NCBI GenBank assembly: GCA_049522195.1
Contig: JBEKOB010000016.1
Span: 1-59,438 of the forward strand
From: UBA9647 sp049522195
GTDB taxonomy: Bacteria > Bacteroidota > Ignavibacteria > UBA10030
Length of the DNA: 59,438 bases
Direction of reading: 5' to 3'
The translations under genes were made by a program, and so were the position numbers. This document shows positions 31,324 to 39,839 of the stretch, in pieces (position 1 is the first letter of the stretch; each line of letters begins with the position of its first letter). The notes under the pieces were generated by a model. That model did no database searches, was not told the DNA's origin, and worked only from the letters and a program-made list of their open reading frames with translations.

Positions 31324-32034
31324 CTATCGCAGGCGAGGGGCAAAGGAAACGCCGATCGCCGCAGACGTGAGACCTTCGAATTTCGGACCTGACATATCGA
31401 GGAGATTCGGCACGCCAAACATTCGGCGGACTTCAGCAAATCCGGATAGCGAATTGCTGAGGTTAATATTGAGCCCTGCTTTGGCATCCGGCGCAACGGT
31501 GCCGCTGAATCGGCTCGAGTAGGTCCAGAGAGCGAGAGATCCTCCAAACCCTACGTACGGCCGCACCTCCCCCTCAAGCATGTAGAATGTGACATCGGCT
31601 CCAAGGAATCCCATTCCGATGCTGAAGTTCGGCATCCTGTAGAAGTTGTCATTACGGTAGTTTGAATACGGCGAGTAATACGGGGCATAGTAGGACGCAA
31701 GTGGAATGTAGTCCTGTCCGTTAACTGGTCCGGAAGTTCCGGTCTGAAGAAGAATTCCCCCGAAGAAATCGATTGCAGGACCGGAGTATCTCCGCGGACT
31801 GTATTGAAGTATGAACATCGGTCCAAACCGATCTTCTCCTCCGACCGAAAAGCTGCCATAGGCAATCATCGAGCTCAATGTCTGGTTTCCATTGGTCCGA
31901 TAGTCTGTCTGTTTTGCAGCCTGTCCTGTCGTGACCTGACCTGAGCCGGTTGTCGCCGGAGCGATTCCTATGTCCTGGGACGCTGCGATGCCAAAGGCTC
32001 CGACGAGTAACAAACCAATCAAGAGAGTTTTCAT
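31324..32034 (-). CDS. Outer-membrane beta-barrel protein, unknown function
   Basis: 236 residues with a signal peptide (MKTLLIGLLLVGAFGIAASQ). The mature part has alternating polar/hydrophobic strands and many Tyr, Gly and Phe residues (SMIAYGSFSVGGEDRFGPMFILQYS, FSIGMGFLGADVTFYM, VRPYVGFGGSLALWTYSS) and closes with AAIGVSFAPRLR, consistent with a small outer-membrane barrel. A Tyr/Ser/Pro-rich loop (ASYYAPYYSPYSNYRNDNFY) lies in the middle. An AAGGAGAA ribosome binding site lies before ATG 32034. It begins 22 bases after the Lon-like gene stop and is probably co-transcribed with it. Confidence 0.75.
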   Translation of the reverse strand: MKTLLIGLLLVGAFGIAASQDIGIAPATTGSGQVTTGQAAKQTDYRTNGNQTLSSMIAYGSFSVGGEDRFGPMFILQYSPRRYSGPAIDFFGGILLQTGTSGPVNGQDYIPLASYYAPYYSPYSNYRNDNFYRMPNFSIGMGFLGADVTFYMLEGEVRPYVGFGGSLALWTYSSRFSGTVAPDAKAGLNINLSNSLSGFAEVRRMFGVPNLLDMSGPKFEGLTSAAIGVSFAPRLR

Positions 32035-32056
32035 TTTCGTTCTCCTTCCTCAGCTC

Positions 32057-34522
32057 TTATTCGTGTCCGGCTTCGAACTTCTTCCATTGCTCAGCATAAT
32101 ACTTGAGTTTCTCATCTACCAAACCAAACACTGTTCCGGGTAAAAACGATCCGTTTTCACGCCGGTTGCCGGCTCGTACGCCGGTCAGGATTTCGATTCC
32201 CTGATTGATTGTTTTGACAGCATAAATGCGGAATTTCCCTTTCCTGACGGCTTCCAGCACATCCTCCCGAAGCATCAAATCGGGCACGTTCGTCTCCGGA
32301 ATCATAACCGCCTGCGTCCCCGACAAACCCCGATCCCTGCAGACATCGAAGAACCCTTCGATTTTGAGGTTGACACCGCCGATCGGCTGGATCTCCCCTT
32401 TCTGGTTGACAGATCCCGTGACAGCAATGTCCTGCCGAATCGGAATTTCAGCGAGACTCGAAAGGATTGCATAGACCTCCGTCGATGATGCGCTGTCGCC
32501 ATCCACCCCGCTGTATGACTGTTCGAAGGTGACGCTGGCGCTCATGATGAGAGGCTTGTTCTGTGCAAAAGTGCCGCGCAGGAACCCGCTGAGAATTGCT
32601 ACCCCTTTATTGTGGGTTGGTCCGCTCATCTCCGACTCCCGCTCGATATTGATGACGCCAGCCCTCCCGAGCGAGGTCTTGACGGTGATGCGTGACGGTT
32701 TCCCAAATGCATGCTCGCCGGTGTCGTAGACGGACAAGCCGTTCACCTGTCCGACCACCGCACCTTCCGTATCGATCATGATTACGCCATCGTTGATCAT
32801 CTCCTGAAGTTTCTCTTCAATCAACTTGACGCGATAGACGCGTTCCTCGACCGCTTTTCGAACGTACTGCACGCGAACGATTTGCGCCAGTTCCTCCCCT
32901 GCCCAGTAGTTCGCTTCGCGGACAACGTCCGCCAGAATGTTGAACCTGGTGGAGAGTTTCTTCTGACTTCCGGCTAGACGAACACCGAATTCCACCAGAG
33001 CCGCAAGAGCTTCCCTGTCGAACGCTTTCAGATTTTCGTCGTCGCAGACCATCTTGACGAATCGGAGATACTGCCCCACCGCGCTCGTGTCCCGGGCCAT
33101 TTCATAATCGAAGTCAGCCCGGATCTTGAAGATCTTCTTGAAATCATCATCGCGCTGATAGAGGAACTGGTAAATGTCGGCATCGCCGATCATGATGACT
33201 TTGATGTTGAGTTCAATTGCCTCCGGCTTCATGCCTGTCGGTGCAAAACCATAGAGTGGCTCATTGGCAAGGATTTCAGCTTTACCGGTGCGAAGCGTGC
33301 GCTTCAGATCCTGCCACACGCCTGGCTCGAGCAGAACATCAAGAGCGTTGAGGACGAGGTAGCCTCCATCGGCCTGGTGCAGGGCGCCGGGTTTGATCTG
33401 GGTGAAGTCGGTTCGCCAGACGCCTCCGCGTTCCATCACGCGCTCAGCCGTACCGAAAAGGTTTTTGTATCTCGGGTTCGTCTCAATGATGACCGGCGTA
33501 TGTTCTGTTTCAGAATTATCCACCAGAAGATTTACCTGGTATTCGAGGAATTCATCTTCTTCTTCTTCCTCCTCTTCCTCCTGTCCGTTTGCGGGAGGTG
33601 GCGACGGTTTGTGGAACCGGTCGAGATGGGCTTTGATGTGTCCGCGGACATCCTCGAGATACGAATGAACCTTCAGGTTGTCGTACGTTGTTTTGAGAAT
33701 CTCAATGCTCTCATCCACCAGCGGCATCACCAATCGATCTTCGAGTTCGGTGAGAGACTGCTGGACTTTCTTTTCTATATTTCGCAATTCGCGAAACACT
33801 GTCGCCATTTGTTTTTCGAGGACGGTCTGCGTTTCTCTCATCTTCTCGAACTGCTCGCGGGTGAGTTCTCCCTTCGCCACCATGGAATCGACTTCATCGA
33901 AGTTCGTGGCTTTTTCGCCCACGACGGGGACGATATCAGGCCGCATCAGGTTTCCAACCTGCACCTGAACCAGCTCAAAATCCTTCTCTTTCACCCTCTT
34001 TTCGAAGTCCAGCAAGACACTACGTTGTCGTTCCTGAAAGTGAGAAACCACTTCCTTTCTGGCCTGCTGGAAGCGCTGGCTTTCGTAAAGAGCCGGGAGG
34101 TCGCGCGCGAGATCACGGATCAGATTCCCCATGTCGTCCTTCAGGCTTTTGCCCTGTCCTGCCGGCAATGAAAGAGCGATGGGGAGGTCGGGATGCTTGA
34201 AGTTGTAAACGTAGCAGTGGTCACGGAAGCCGTCCTTCTCACCTTCGAAGGTCTTGAGAAGCCGCTTGATGGTGGTTGTCCGGCCGGTACCGGAGATTCC
34301 TGTGACGAAGATGTTATAGCCGAAATGATTCATGGCCAGCCCAACTCGGAGAGACCGAAGGGCCCTTTCCTGTCCTATGATCTCGCGGGTTGGTTTGATC
34401 TCAGCGCTGGTGTGTACCTTCAGCGACTTCGGATCACAACGCCAGCGAAGTTTATTGAGTGGCAGAGGTTTGTAGGAGGAAGCCTGTTTGAGATGAGTGC
34501 GGGAGGCGCGTTTGTTTTTCAT
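32057..34522 (-). CDS. Lon-like ATP-dependent protease (AAA family, LonB/LonC-type)
   Basis: About 821 residues from ATG 34522. It has a Lon-type protease domain at the C-terminus and an AAA module with a long helical insertion (residues ~130-320 contain coiled-coil segments and a poly-Glu stretch). The Walker A reads GISGTGRTTT, with Arg where Lys is standard. The Ser-Lys dyad is in DGDSASSTEVYA and GGVNLKIEGFF, as in Lon peptidases, followed by GVMIPETNVPDLMLREDV-like sequence. Family members of this architecture are less studied than classic LonA. A TATCTTTG element (complement of 34538-34545) just upstream supports this start over 34609. It is followed by an outer-membrane protein gene. 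Confidence 0.88.
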   Translation of the reverse strand: MKNKRASRTHLKQASSYKPLPLNKLRWRCDPKSLKVHTSAEIKPTREIIGQERALRSLRVGLAMNHFGYNIFVTGISGTGRTTTIKRLLKTFEGEKDGFRDHCYVYNFKHPDLPIALSLPAGQGKSLKDDMGNLIRDLARDLPALYESQRFQQARKEVVSHFQERQRSVLLDFEKRVKEKDFELVQVQVGNLMRPDIVPVVGEKATNFDEVDSMVAKGELTREQFEKMRETQTVLEKQMATVFRELRNIEKKVQQSLTELEDRLVMPLVDESIEILKTTYDNLKVHSYLEDVRGHIKAHLDRFHKPSPPPANGQEEEEEEEEDEFLEYQVNLLVDNSETEHTPVIIETNPRYKNLFGTAERVMERGGVWRTDFTQIKPGALHQADGGYLVLNALDVLLEPGVWQDLKRTLRTGKAEILANEPLYGFAPTGMKPEAIELNIKVIMIGDADIYQFLYQRDDDFKKIFKIRADFDYEMARDTSAVGQYLRFVKMVCDDENLKAFDREALAALVEFGVRLAGSQKKLSTRFNILADVVREANYWAGEELAQIVRVQYVRKAVEERVYRVKLIEEKLQEMINDGVIMIDTEGAVVGQVNGLSVYDTGEHAFGKPSRITVKTSLGRAGVINIERESEMSGPTHNKGVAILSGFLRGTFAQNKPLIMSASVTFEQSYSGVDGDSASSTEVYAILSSLAEIPIRQDIAVTGSVNQKGEIQPIGGVNLKIEGFFDVCRDRGLSGTQAVMIPETNVPDLMLREDVLEAVRKGKFRIYAVKTINQGIEILTGVRAGNRRENGSFLPGTVFGLVDEKLKYYAEQWKKFEAGHE

Positions 34523-34668
34523 AAGTCTCTGGGCGTTCAAAGATAGATATGTTTCCTGGCGACTGGAGTGGCTGAGAGCGATGATACAGAAAAGTGGACG
34601 CAGCCGCAAGCTTGTACTGCAAGAGTCATTGACAACTCGACGCCAACTTGCTATGAAGGAGAGAGGGC

Positions 34669-34695
34669 CCGGTGCAGGCGTGCCGACTGCACCGG
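34669..34695 (-). terminator. Hairpin between pta and the Lon-like gene
   Basis: A perfect 9-base stem, CCGGTGCAG (34669-34677) with CTGCACCGG (34687-34695). It lies about 55 bases past the pta stop. The following minus-strand sequence (GCCCTCTCTCC) is pyrimidine-rich but has no clean T-run, so termination is probable rather than certain. Confidence 0.5.
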
Positions 34696-34749
34696 TGCCT
34701 TCTTATTGGTTTCTGATGTCCAGCCTACATCCGGCTTCCGGGCGCGGGT

Positions 34750-35730
34750 CTATGCCGCTCCCATCAATGCGTTGATTCCGACGACATTCACGATATCCTG
34801 TACACTACAGCCTCGGGAAAGATCGAATGCAGGCTTCTTGAGCCCCTGCACGATGGGCCCAAGTGCTTCGGCACCTCCGAGACGCTGCGCAATCTTATAT
34901 GCTATGTTTCCCGCATTGAGATCGGGAAACACAAGAACGTTGGCTTTACCGGCAACCGTGCTGCCAGGAGCCTTGCGTTCCCCAACCGACGGAACAATTG
35001 CGGCGTCGACTTGAAGCTCTCCATCCACCTGAAGCTGAGGCTTTTTCTTCTTCACGATTTCAGTGGCCTGCTGCACCTTCTGAACAAACGGATGCTCAGC
35101 ACTCCCTTTGGTCGAGAACGAGAGCATTGCGACTCTTGGTTCTTCGCCGGTGAGTTTCCGATGATTCTCTGCGGAAGCGATGGCGATATCCGCCAGTTGC
35201 TCAACAGTCGGATCCGGAACTACCGCGCAGTCTGCGAAGGTGTACACCTTATCCGGAAAGATCATGAGAAAGAAACTTGAAACGATGCTGATCCCTTCTG
35301 CCACGCCGATCACCTGAATGCCCGCCCGGAGTACGTCACCAGTCGTGGAGATTGAACCGGCAACGCTGCCGTGCGCATCTCCTTCCCTGACCATCATCGC
35401 ACCGAAGAACAGTGGACGTTTCATCGTTGCGAGAGCTTGTTCCGGAGTCATGCCTTTTGATTTACGCAGTTCGAGGTAGATATCTGTGTAGCGTTTCAGC
35501 TTCTCGGACTTCTCGGGATCAACCAGATTCACGCCATCCAACTTTGTATTGCACTGGGCCGCTTTTGCTTTGATCTCATGTTCGTTGCCGATGAGTGAAA
35601 TGATGGCAGAGCCTTCATCGACACAAATTCTCGACGCTTTGATCGCGCGTTCGTCCGTAGCATCAGGCAGCACGATGTGCCTTTTGATCTGTTTTGCCTT
35701 GGTTTTTATTTGCTGCAATAATGGGGTCAT
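34750..35730 (-). CDS. pta: Phosphate acetyltransferase
   Basis: Converts acetyl-CoA and phosphate to acetyl phosphate and CoA, the first step of acetate formation with acetate kinase. 326 residues from ATG 35730, the length of the short single-domain Pta. Recognised segments: IVLPDATDERAIKASRI, MTPEQALATMKRPLFFGAMMV, DAHGSVAGSISTTGDVLRAGIQVIG, VYTFADCAVVPDPT, AMLSFSTKGSAEHPFVQKVQQA and VLVFPDLNAGNIAYKIAQRLG. The open frame extends 19 codons upstream but lacks homology. No acetate kinase gene is adjacent in this window. Confidence 0.95.
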   Translation of the reverse strand: MTPLLQQIKTKAKQIKRHIVLPDATDERAIKASRICVDEGSAIISLIGNEHEIKAKAAQCNTKLDGVNLVDPEKSEKLKRYTDIYLELRKSKGMTPEQALATMKRPLFFGAMMVREGDAHGSVAGSISTTGDVLRAGIQVIGVAEGISIVSSFFLMIFPDKVYTFADCAVVPDPTVEQLADIAIASAENHRKLTGEEPRVAMLSFSTKGSAEHPFVQKVQQATEIVKKKKPQLQVDGELQVDAAIVPSVGERKAPGSTVAGKANVLVFPDLNAGNIAYKIAQRLGGAEALGPIVQGLKKPAFDLSRGCSVQDIVNVVGINALMGAA

Positions 35731-35850
35731 GTGAGAACTTCCTTTGCTAGAGAGGTACGGAATAAAGCGGGACATCAGATCCGGCATCAGAATCGAACGT
35801 CTGATTGAGAACGCCGAACCTCAGGTCACCGACGTCGTTCAATTCGCCAG

Positions 35851-35879
35851 AATATACCGTACGTTCGGCGGTCAATCAA
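35851..35879 (-). promoter_or_regulatory. Promoter of pta
   Basis: On the minus strand TTGATT (complement of 35874-35879), 17-base spacer, TATATT (complement of 35851-35856). The transcript would have a leader of about 115 bases before ATG 35730. Confidence 0.65.
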
Positions 35880-35991
35880 CGGATAGTTCATCGACGTGAG
35901 GACTGACTATTTGTCAATGCAGGAAATGAGAAAAATCGGCTCTAGTTGTTAATGTTATTAAGATTAAAAGTACTTAATCGCGTTCCACCGA

Positions 35992-36020
35992 TTGATTGTC
36001 TGTCATTCTTTCACTATCTT
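35992..36020 (+). promoter_or_regulatory. Promoter of the miaB operon
   Basis: TTGATT (35992-35997), 17-base spacer, TATCTT (36015-36020). Transcription near 36027 means translation cannot begin at the in-frame TTG 35992 and supports GTG 36049. Confidence 0.65.
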
Positions 36021-36048
36021 TTGTGTCCAATCCGGATGCCCTGAAATC

Positions 36049-37401
36049 GTGAATCCAAGGCAAATTTACATAGAAACATACGGCTGCCAGATGAATCTGG
36101 CGGACACCGAGGTAGTCCTGAGCATTCTGACTCAGGCGGGGTTCAGCCAGACGAACAACCTGCGGACCGCGGATGTTGTTTTTGTCAACACTTGCGCTGT
36201 GCGCGAGAACGCAGAGCAGCGCATATTCGGTCGACTCGGAGATTTCAAGCGATACAAAAAAGAGAATCCGGGGATGCTGATCGGCGTGCTGGGCTGTATG
36301 GCCGAGCGGCTTCGCAAAGACCTTATGGAATCTGAAAGCCATGTCGATCTCGTGGTCGGACCCGATGAATATCGAAGGCTCCCCGAGCTGATCGAAGGAG
36401 CATTGACGGGCCAACGAGGTATCGCCGTTCGCCTTTCGCGGGTTGAGAACTACGACGATATTCTTCCCCTCCGCACGGACGGCATCAGTGCCTGGATTTC
36501 CGTCATGCGGGGTTGCGACAAGTTTTGCACGTTTTGTGTGGTCCCATTTACACGAGGACGTGAGCGGAGCCGGTCGCTTGACAGCATTGTCCGTGAAGTG
36601 GAACACCTGGCGGCGAGAGGATTCAAAGAGGTTACGCTCCTTGGACAGAATGTCAACTCGTACAATGACGGAACGAATGATTTTGCGGACCTTATGGCAG
36701 CCGCGGCACAGGTCGACACCACGATGAGGATACGCTTCACCACTTCTCATCCGCAGGACATGTCAGACAAGCTCGTTCGGACGATTGCTGAGAACGAAAA
36801 CATCTGTAAGTACATCCATCTTCCTGTTCAGTCCGGGTCCGATCGAATCCTCGAGTTGATGAATCGATCCTACACCAGTGAGCATTATCTCTCCCTGGTA
36901 AACAAGATCAGGGCGAGCATCCCCGAAGTCAGCCTCTCAACGGACATCATCGCCGGATTCCCAACCGAGACCGACGACGATCACCGGCAGACGCTCGACA
37001 TGATTCGCCACGTAGGGTATGACGGTGCATTCACCTTCAAGTACTCTCCGCGCGAGAACACAAAATCGTGGCACATGGGTGATGATGTCACGGAGGAAGT
37101 CAAGCTCGAGCGACTCAACCAGATTATTGACCTTCAACGAGAAATCTCGCTGAAGAAAAACCACGAGACGGTGGGACAGGTTGTCGAGATACTCGTGGAA
37201 GGGGAAAGCACAAAATCGCCCAACGATTTCTGCGGGCGTACCGATACGAACAAGATGGTTGTGTTCCCCAGGGGAAGCGCCGAGATCGGGCAGTATCTCA
37301 CTGTGCGCATCGAGCGCGCAAACTCGGCCACACTTTTCGGAACCATCCTCGGAGCATCCAGACGTTTGGCGGACGATTCGAGATTGGCCGCGAACGCCTA
37401 A
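36049..37401 (+). CDS. miaB: tRNA-2-methylthio-N6-dimethylallyladenosine synthase
   Basis: Methylthiolates i6A37 in tRNAs. It has the three expected parts. The N-terminal MTTase domain has cysteines in YIETYGCQMNLAD, FVNTCAVRENAEQR and GVLGCMAERL. The radical SAM core has MRGCDKFCTFCVVPFTRGRE (C-x3-C-x2-C). The C-terminal TRAM domain is GQVVEILVEGES. The start is GTG 36049 (VNPRQIYIETYGCQ), chosen because the promoter lies over the upstream codons. It is first in a same-strand group of six genes running to 42784. Confidence 0.95.
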   Translation: MNPRQIYIETYGCQMNLADTEVVLSILTQAGFSQTNNLRTADVVFVNTCAVRENAEQRIFGRLGDFKRYKKENPGMLIGVLGCMAERLRKDLMESESHVDLVVGPDEYRRLPELIEGALTGQRGIAVRLSRVENYDDILPLRTDGISAWISVMRGCDKFCTFCVVPFTRGRERSRSLDSIVREVEHLAARGFKEVTLLGQNVNSYNDGTNDFADLMAAAAQVDTTMRIRFTTSHPQDMSDKLVRTIAENENICKYIHLPVQSGSDRILELMNRSYTSEHYLSLVNKIRASIPEVSLSTDIIAGFPTETDDDHRQTLDMIRHVGYDGAFTFKYSPRENTKSWHMGDDVTEEVKLERLNQIIDLQREISLKKNHETVGQVVEILVEGESTKSPNDFCGRTDTNKMVVFPRGSAEIGQYLTVRIERANSATLFGTILGASRRLADDSRLAANA

Positions 37402-37415
37402 GGAGACTTGCTGCT

Positions 37416-38141
37416 GTGATGAGAAATTTTGCCGTCATAGTTTTTGCCCTTGCCCTGACCATCGCCCTTTCCCCTGCTGCGACTGCTCAAAGCCAGGGAA
37501 CGGGTGAACCGGATATTCTGAAACGTCTTGAGCTGATCGAAAAAGGGGAGGGGGATGTCGTACGAGCCGAATTGCCGACACTCATGACGAATTTCCAGAA
37601 TCATCCGGGTGTCCTGTATTTGCAGGGAGTCTTAACCACCGATGGTTCGGAAGCTGCGAAGATTTTCCAGAGTATCGTGGACAATTTCCCGAAGAGTGAA
37701 TGGGCCGATGACGCCTTGTACAAGCTCTACCAGTACTACTATTCGGTCGGATTGTATAAGACCGCCGATCAGAAGATGGAACAGCTGAAGCGTGACTATC
37801 CCTTCTCAACCTACGCCACCGACCAGAAGGTTTCAGAGGAGCCAAAAGTAACGCCGCCCCCGGAAACCCCGGCGAAGGTGAGTCAGCCTAGCAAAGGCAA
37901 GAAATCGACGGTCGTTTACACCGTGCAGGCCGGAACTTTTCGAGAGCTTCAGAACGCAGAAGAGCTCAAGTCACGATTTGAACGGGATGGATATGCTTCC
38001 CATATTTTCACGATCGTGAACAGCGGAAAAAAATTCCACAAAGTGTGGGTGGGCGAATTCACCACACAAGACGAAGCTAAACGCTTCAGCGGCGAGATCA
38101 AAAAGAAATATCATCTCGAGACGATTGTTGTCCCTCGTTGA
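37416..38141 (+). CDS. Exported TPR-like protein with SPOR domain
   Basis: 241 residues. A signal peptide (NFAVIVFALALTIALSPAATAQ) is followed by a tetratricopeptide-like region (LMTNFQNHPGVLYLQGVL, IFQSIVDNFPKSEWADDALYKLYQYYYSVG), a Pro/Lys linker, then a SPOR domain (YTVQAGTFRELQNAEELKSRFERDGYAS, then HKVWVGEFTTQDEAKRF). SPOR domains bind denuded glycan strands of septal peptidoglycan, so a role in cell division or wall maintenance is likely. It starts at GTG 37416 (or ATG 37419), nine bases after an AAGGAG site overlapping the miaB stop. Confidence 0.87.
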   Translation: MMRNFAVIVFALALTIALSPAATAQSQGTGEPDILKRLELIEKGEGDVVRAELPTLMTNFQNHPGVLYLQGVLTTDGSEAAKIFQSIVDNFPKSEWADDALYKLYQYYYSVGLYKTADQKMEQLKRDYPFSTYATDQKVSEEPKVTPPPETPAKVSQPSKGKKSTVVYTVQAGTFRELQNAEELKSRFERDGYASHIFTIVNSGKKFHKVWVGEFTTQDEAKRFSGEIKKKYHLETIVVPR

Positions 38142-38184
38142 CGAGGGACGTGTACGGCTGGTTGGACGGTGAGGAAGACGGTGT

Positions 38185-39306
38185 ATGGATCGCGTGGAGT
38201 TTCAACAGCAGCATGGAATCATCGGGCAGTCTCTTGAAATTCAAGAGATCGTTGATGTCGTTCAGCAGGTAGCTCCGACAGACATCACTGTGTTGATCAC
38301 AGGCGAGAGCGGAGTGGGCAAAGAGGTCATTGCCCGTGCACTGCACAATGCCAGCAAGCGGGTCAAAAACCAGCTTGTGACGGTGAACTGCGGGGCAATT
38401 CCGGAAGGATTGATTGAGAGCGAGCTTTTCGGGCATGAGAAGGGGTCCTTCACGAGCGCCATTGAAAGCCGCAAGGGGTATTTTGAGATTGCTGATGGCG
38501 GGACAATCTTTCTCGATGAGATCGGCGAAACCCCGCTGGCTACGCAGGTGAAGCTGCTGAGGGTGCTTGAGAGCGGCGAATTTATGCGGGTCGGCTCGTC
38601 GACAGCACGAAAGTCTGACGTCAGGGTCATTGCCGCAACCAACAAGGAACTTCAGTACGAGGTTCAGCAGAAGCGGTTCCGGCCGGATCTTTACTTCCGG
38701 CTACGGTCCGTGAACATCGCTATTCCGCCGCTCAGAAACCGGCGCGAAGACATCCCGCTCCTCATTGAGCAGTTTGTGAAAGAGGTGTCAGAACGAAACG
38801 GAATCAAGTTCGAAGGCTTCACAGACGAGGCAACCGAGCTTATCATGAACTATCGATGGCCGGGAAACGTGCGGGAATTGAAAAACACCATTGAGAGCAT
38901 GTTGATCCTGGAGAACGGCAGGCGGCTGACGGGAGACGATCTTCGGAAGCATCTGAAGGAATATCAGGGACAGGTCGTCGACAGAAACCTCCCGGTGGTG
39001 GCAAACAGGACTGTCGAGCAGGCGGAGCGTGAACTGATTTATCGCGCGCTTGTCGATCTGAAGGGCTCGATTCTGGAGCTCCGTGATGTCATTATGCACG
39101 GCGTGTTCCCATCCGACGTTCCCGAACAGGTGAAACCCGGTCACGCAGGGGGTAATGGCGTGCTCTCGCTCGATGAAATGGAACGCAAGATGATTGTGAG
39201 CTCGCTCGATCGACACAAAGGGAACCGGCGGCTCGCAGCGAAAGAACTGAATATCAGTGAACGCACCCTTTACCGGAAGATCAAAGAGTTTGGACTCCAG
39301 GAGTAA
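38185..39306 (+). CDS. Sigma-54-dependent transcriptional activator without receiver domain
   Basis: 373 residues of bacterial enhancer-binding protein type. The AAA+ domain starts almost at the N-terminus, so there is no receiver or sensor module, as in PspF. Walker A is GESGVGKE, Walker B is GGTIFLDEIGE, and LRVLE, ATNKELQ, LYFRLRSVNIAIPPLRNRREDI and WPGNVREL are present. The sigma-54-contacting loop, normally GAFTGA, reads GSFTSA in FGHEKGSFTSAIESRKG. A C-terminal Fis-type helix-turn-helix follows (NRRLAAKELNISERTLYRKI). Location between an SPOR protein and LptE suggests control of envelope genes (inference). No sigma-54 gene is in the window. Confidence 0.93.
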   Translation: MDRVEFQQQHGIIGQSLEIQEIVDVVQQVAPTDITVLITGESGVGKEVIARALHNASKRVKNQLVTVNCGAIPEGLIESELFGHEKGSFTSAIESRKGYFEIADGGTIFLDEIGETPLATQVKLLRVLESGEFMRVGSSTARKSDVRVIAATNKELQYEVQQKRFRPDLYFRLRSVNIAIPPLRNRREDIPLLIEQFVKEVSERNGIKFEGFTDEATELIMNYRWPGNVRELKNTIESMLILENGRRLTGDDLRKHLKEYQGQVVDRNLPVVANRTVEQAERELIYRALVDLKGSILELRDVIMHGVFPSDVPEQVKPGHAGGNGVLSLDEMERKMIVSSLDRHKGNRRLAAKELNISERTLYRKIKEFGLQE

Positions 39307-39307
39307 T

Positions 39308-39832
39308 GTGACCACGGATCGGTCTGTCGTGCACCGCGTGCTCTTCTCGTTCCTCATTGTTGTGTCGTTATCAGGATGTGCGGGTTGTCCCTACTCATTC
39401 ACAGGTGCATCCGTTCCGCCACACCTGAAGACGATTGCAATCCCGATCGCGGAAGATCAGAGCGGTTTCGGTGATGCAACGCTGCGGGACCAGTTTTCCC
39501 AACAACTGTTGCAGCGGTTTGTCAACGACGCCACTCTTCAACCCTCGGACCGATCGAACGCCGATTCGATTCTCGAAGGAGTCATCACCGGAGTGAAGGA
39601 TGCACCGGTTGTCGTCGAGGGGGGCGACCAGGTATCGAAGCGCAGAGTCACTGTCACGGTTCACATGACATTCCGTGATCTGAAGCTCCGCAAAAAGGTT
39701 TGGGACAAGGACTTTACTCAATGGGGCGACTACCAGTCTGGTGGTGGCTTGACACAACGCAACGACGGAATTTCGGAAGCTCTACGAAAAATCACAGAAG
39801 ATATTCTCAACGAAACAGTCGCAGGATGGTGA
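39308..39832 (+). CDS. lptE: LPS assembly lipoprotein LptE family
   Basis: 174 residues from GTG 39308, one base after the preceding stop. The lipoprotein signal is LFSFLIVVSLSGC with lipobox SLSGC. Typical LptE family segments: YSFTGASVPPHLKTIAIPI, LRDQFSQQLLQRFVND, ADSILEGVITGV, RRVTVTVHMTFRDLK and ISEALRKITEDILNETVAGW. It plugs the LptD outer-membrane translocon and so helps deliver lipopolysaccharide. The in-frame ATG at 39257 overlaps the activator gene and would precede the signal peptide by 17 residues. Confidence 0.88.
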   Translation: MTTDRSVVHRVLFSFLIVVSLSGCAGCPYSFTGASVPPHLKTIAIPIAEDQSGFGDATLRDQFSQQLLQRFVNDATLQPSDRSNADSILEGVITGVKDAPVVVEGGDQVSKRRVTVTVHMTFRDLKLRKKVWDKDFTQWGDYQSGGGLTQRNDGISEALRKITEDILNETVAGW

Positions 39833-39839
39833 GATTGTT

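Noticed and set aside
33377..34171. Long open frame (264 codons) antisense to the Lon-like gene
   Set aside because: Lies wholly within a well-supported gene on the other strand and shows no family motifs.
35974..36750. 258-codon open frame antisense to miaB
   Set aside because: Shadow of miaB with no recognisable domain or start signals.
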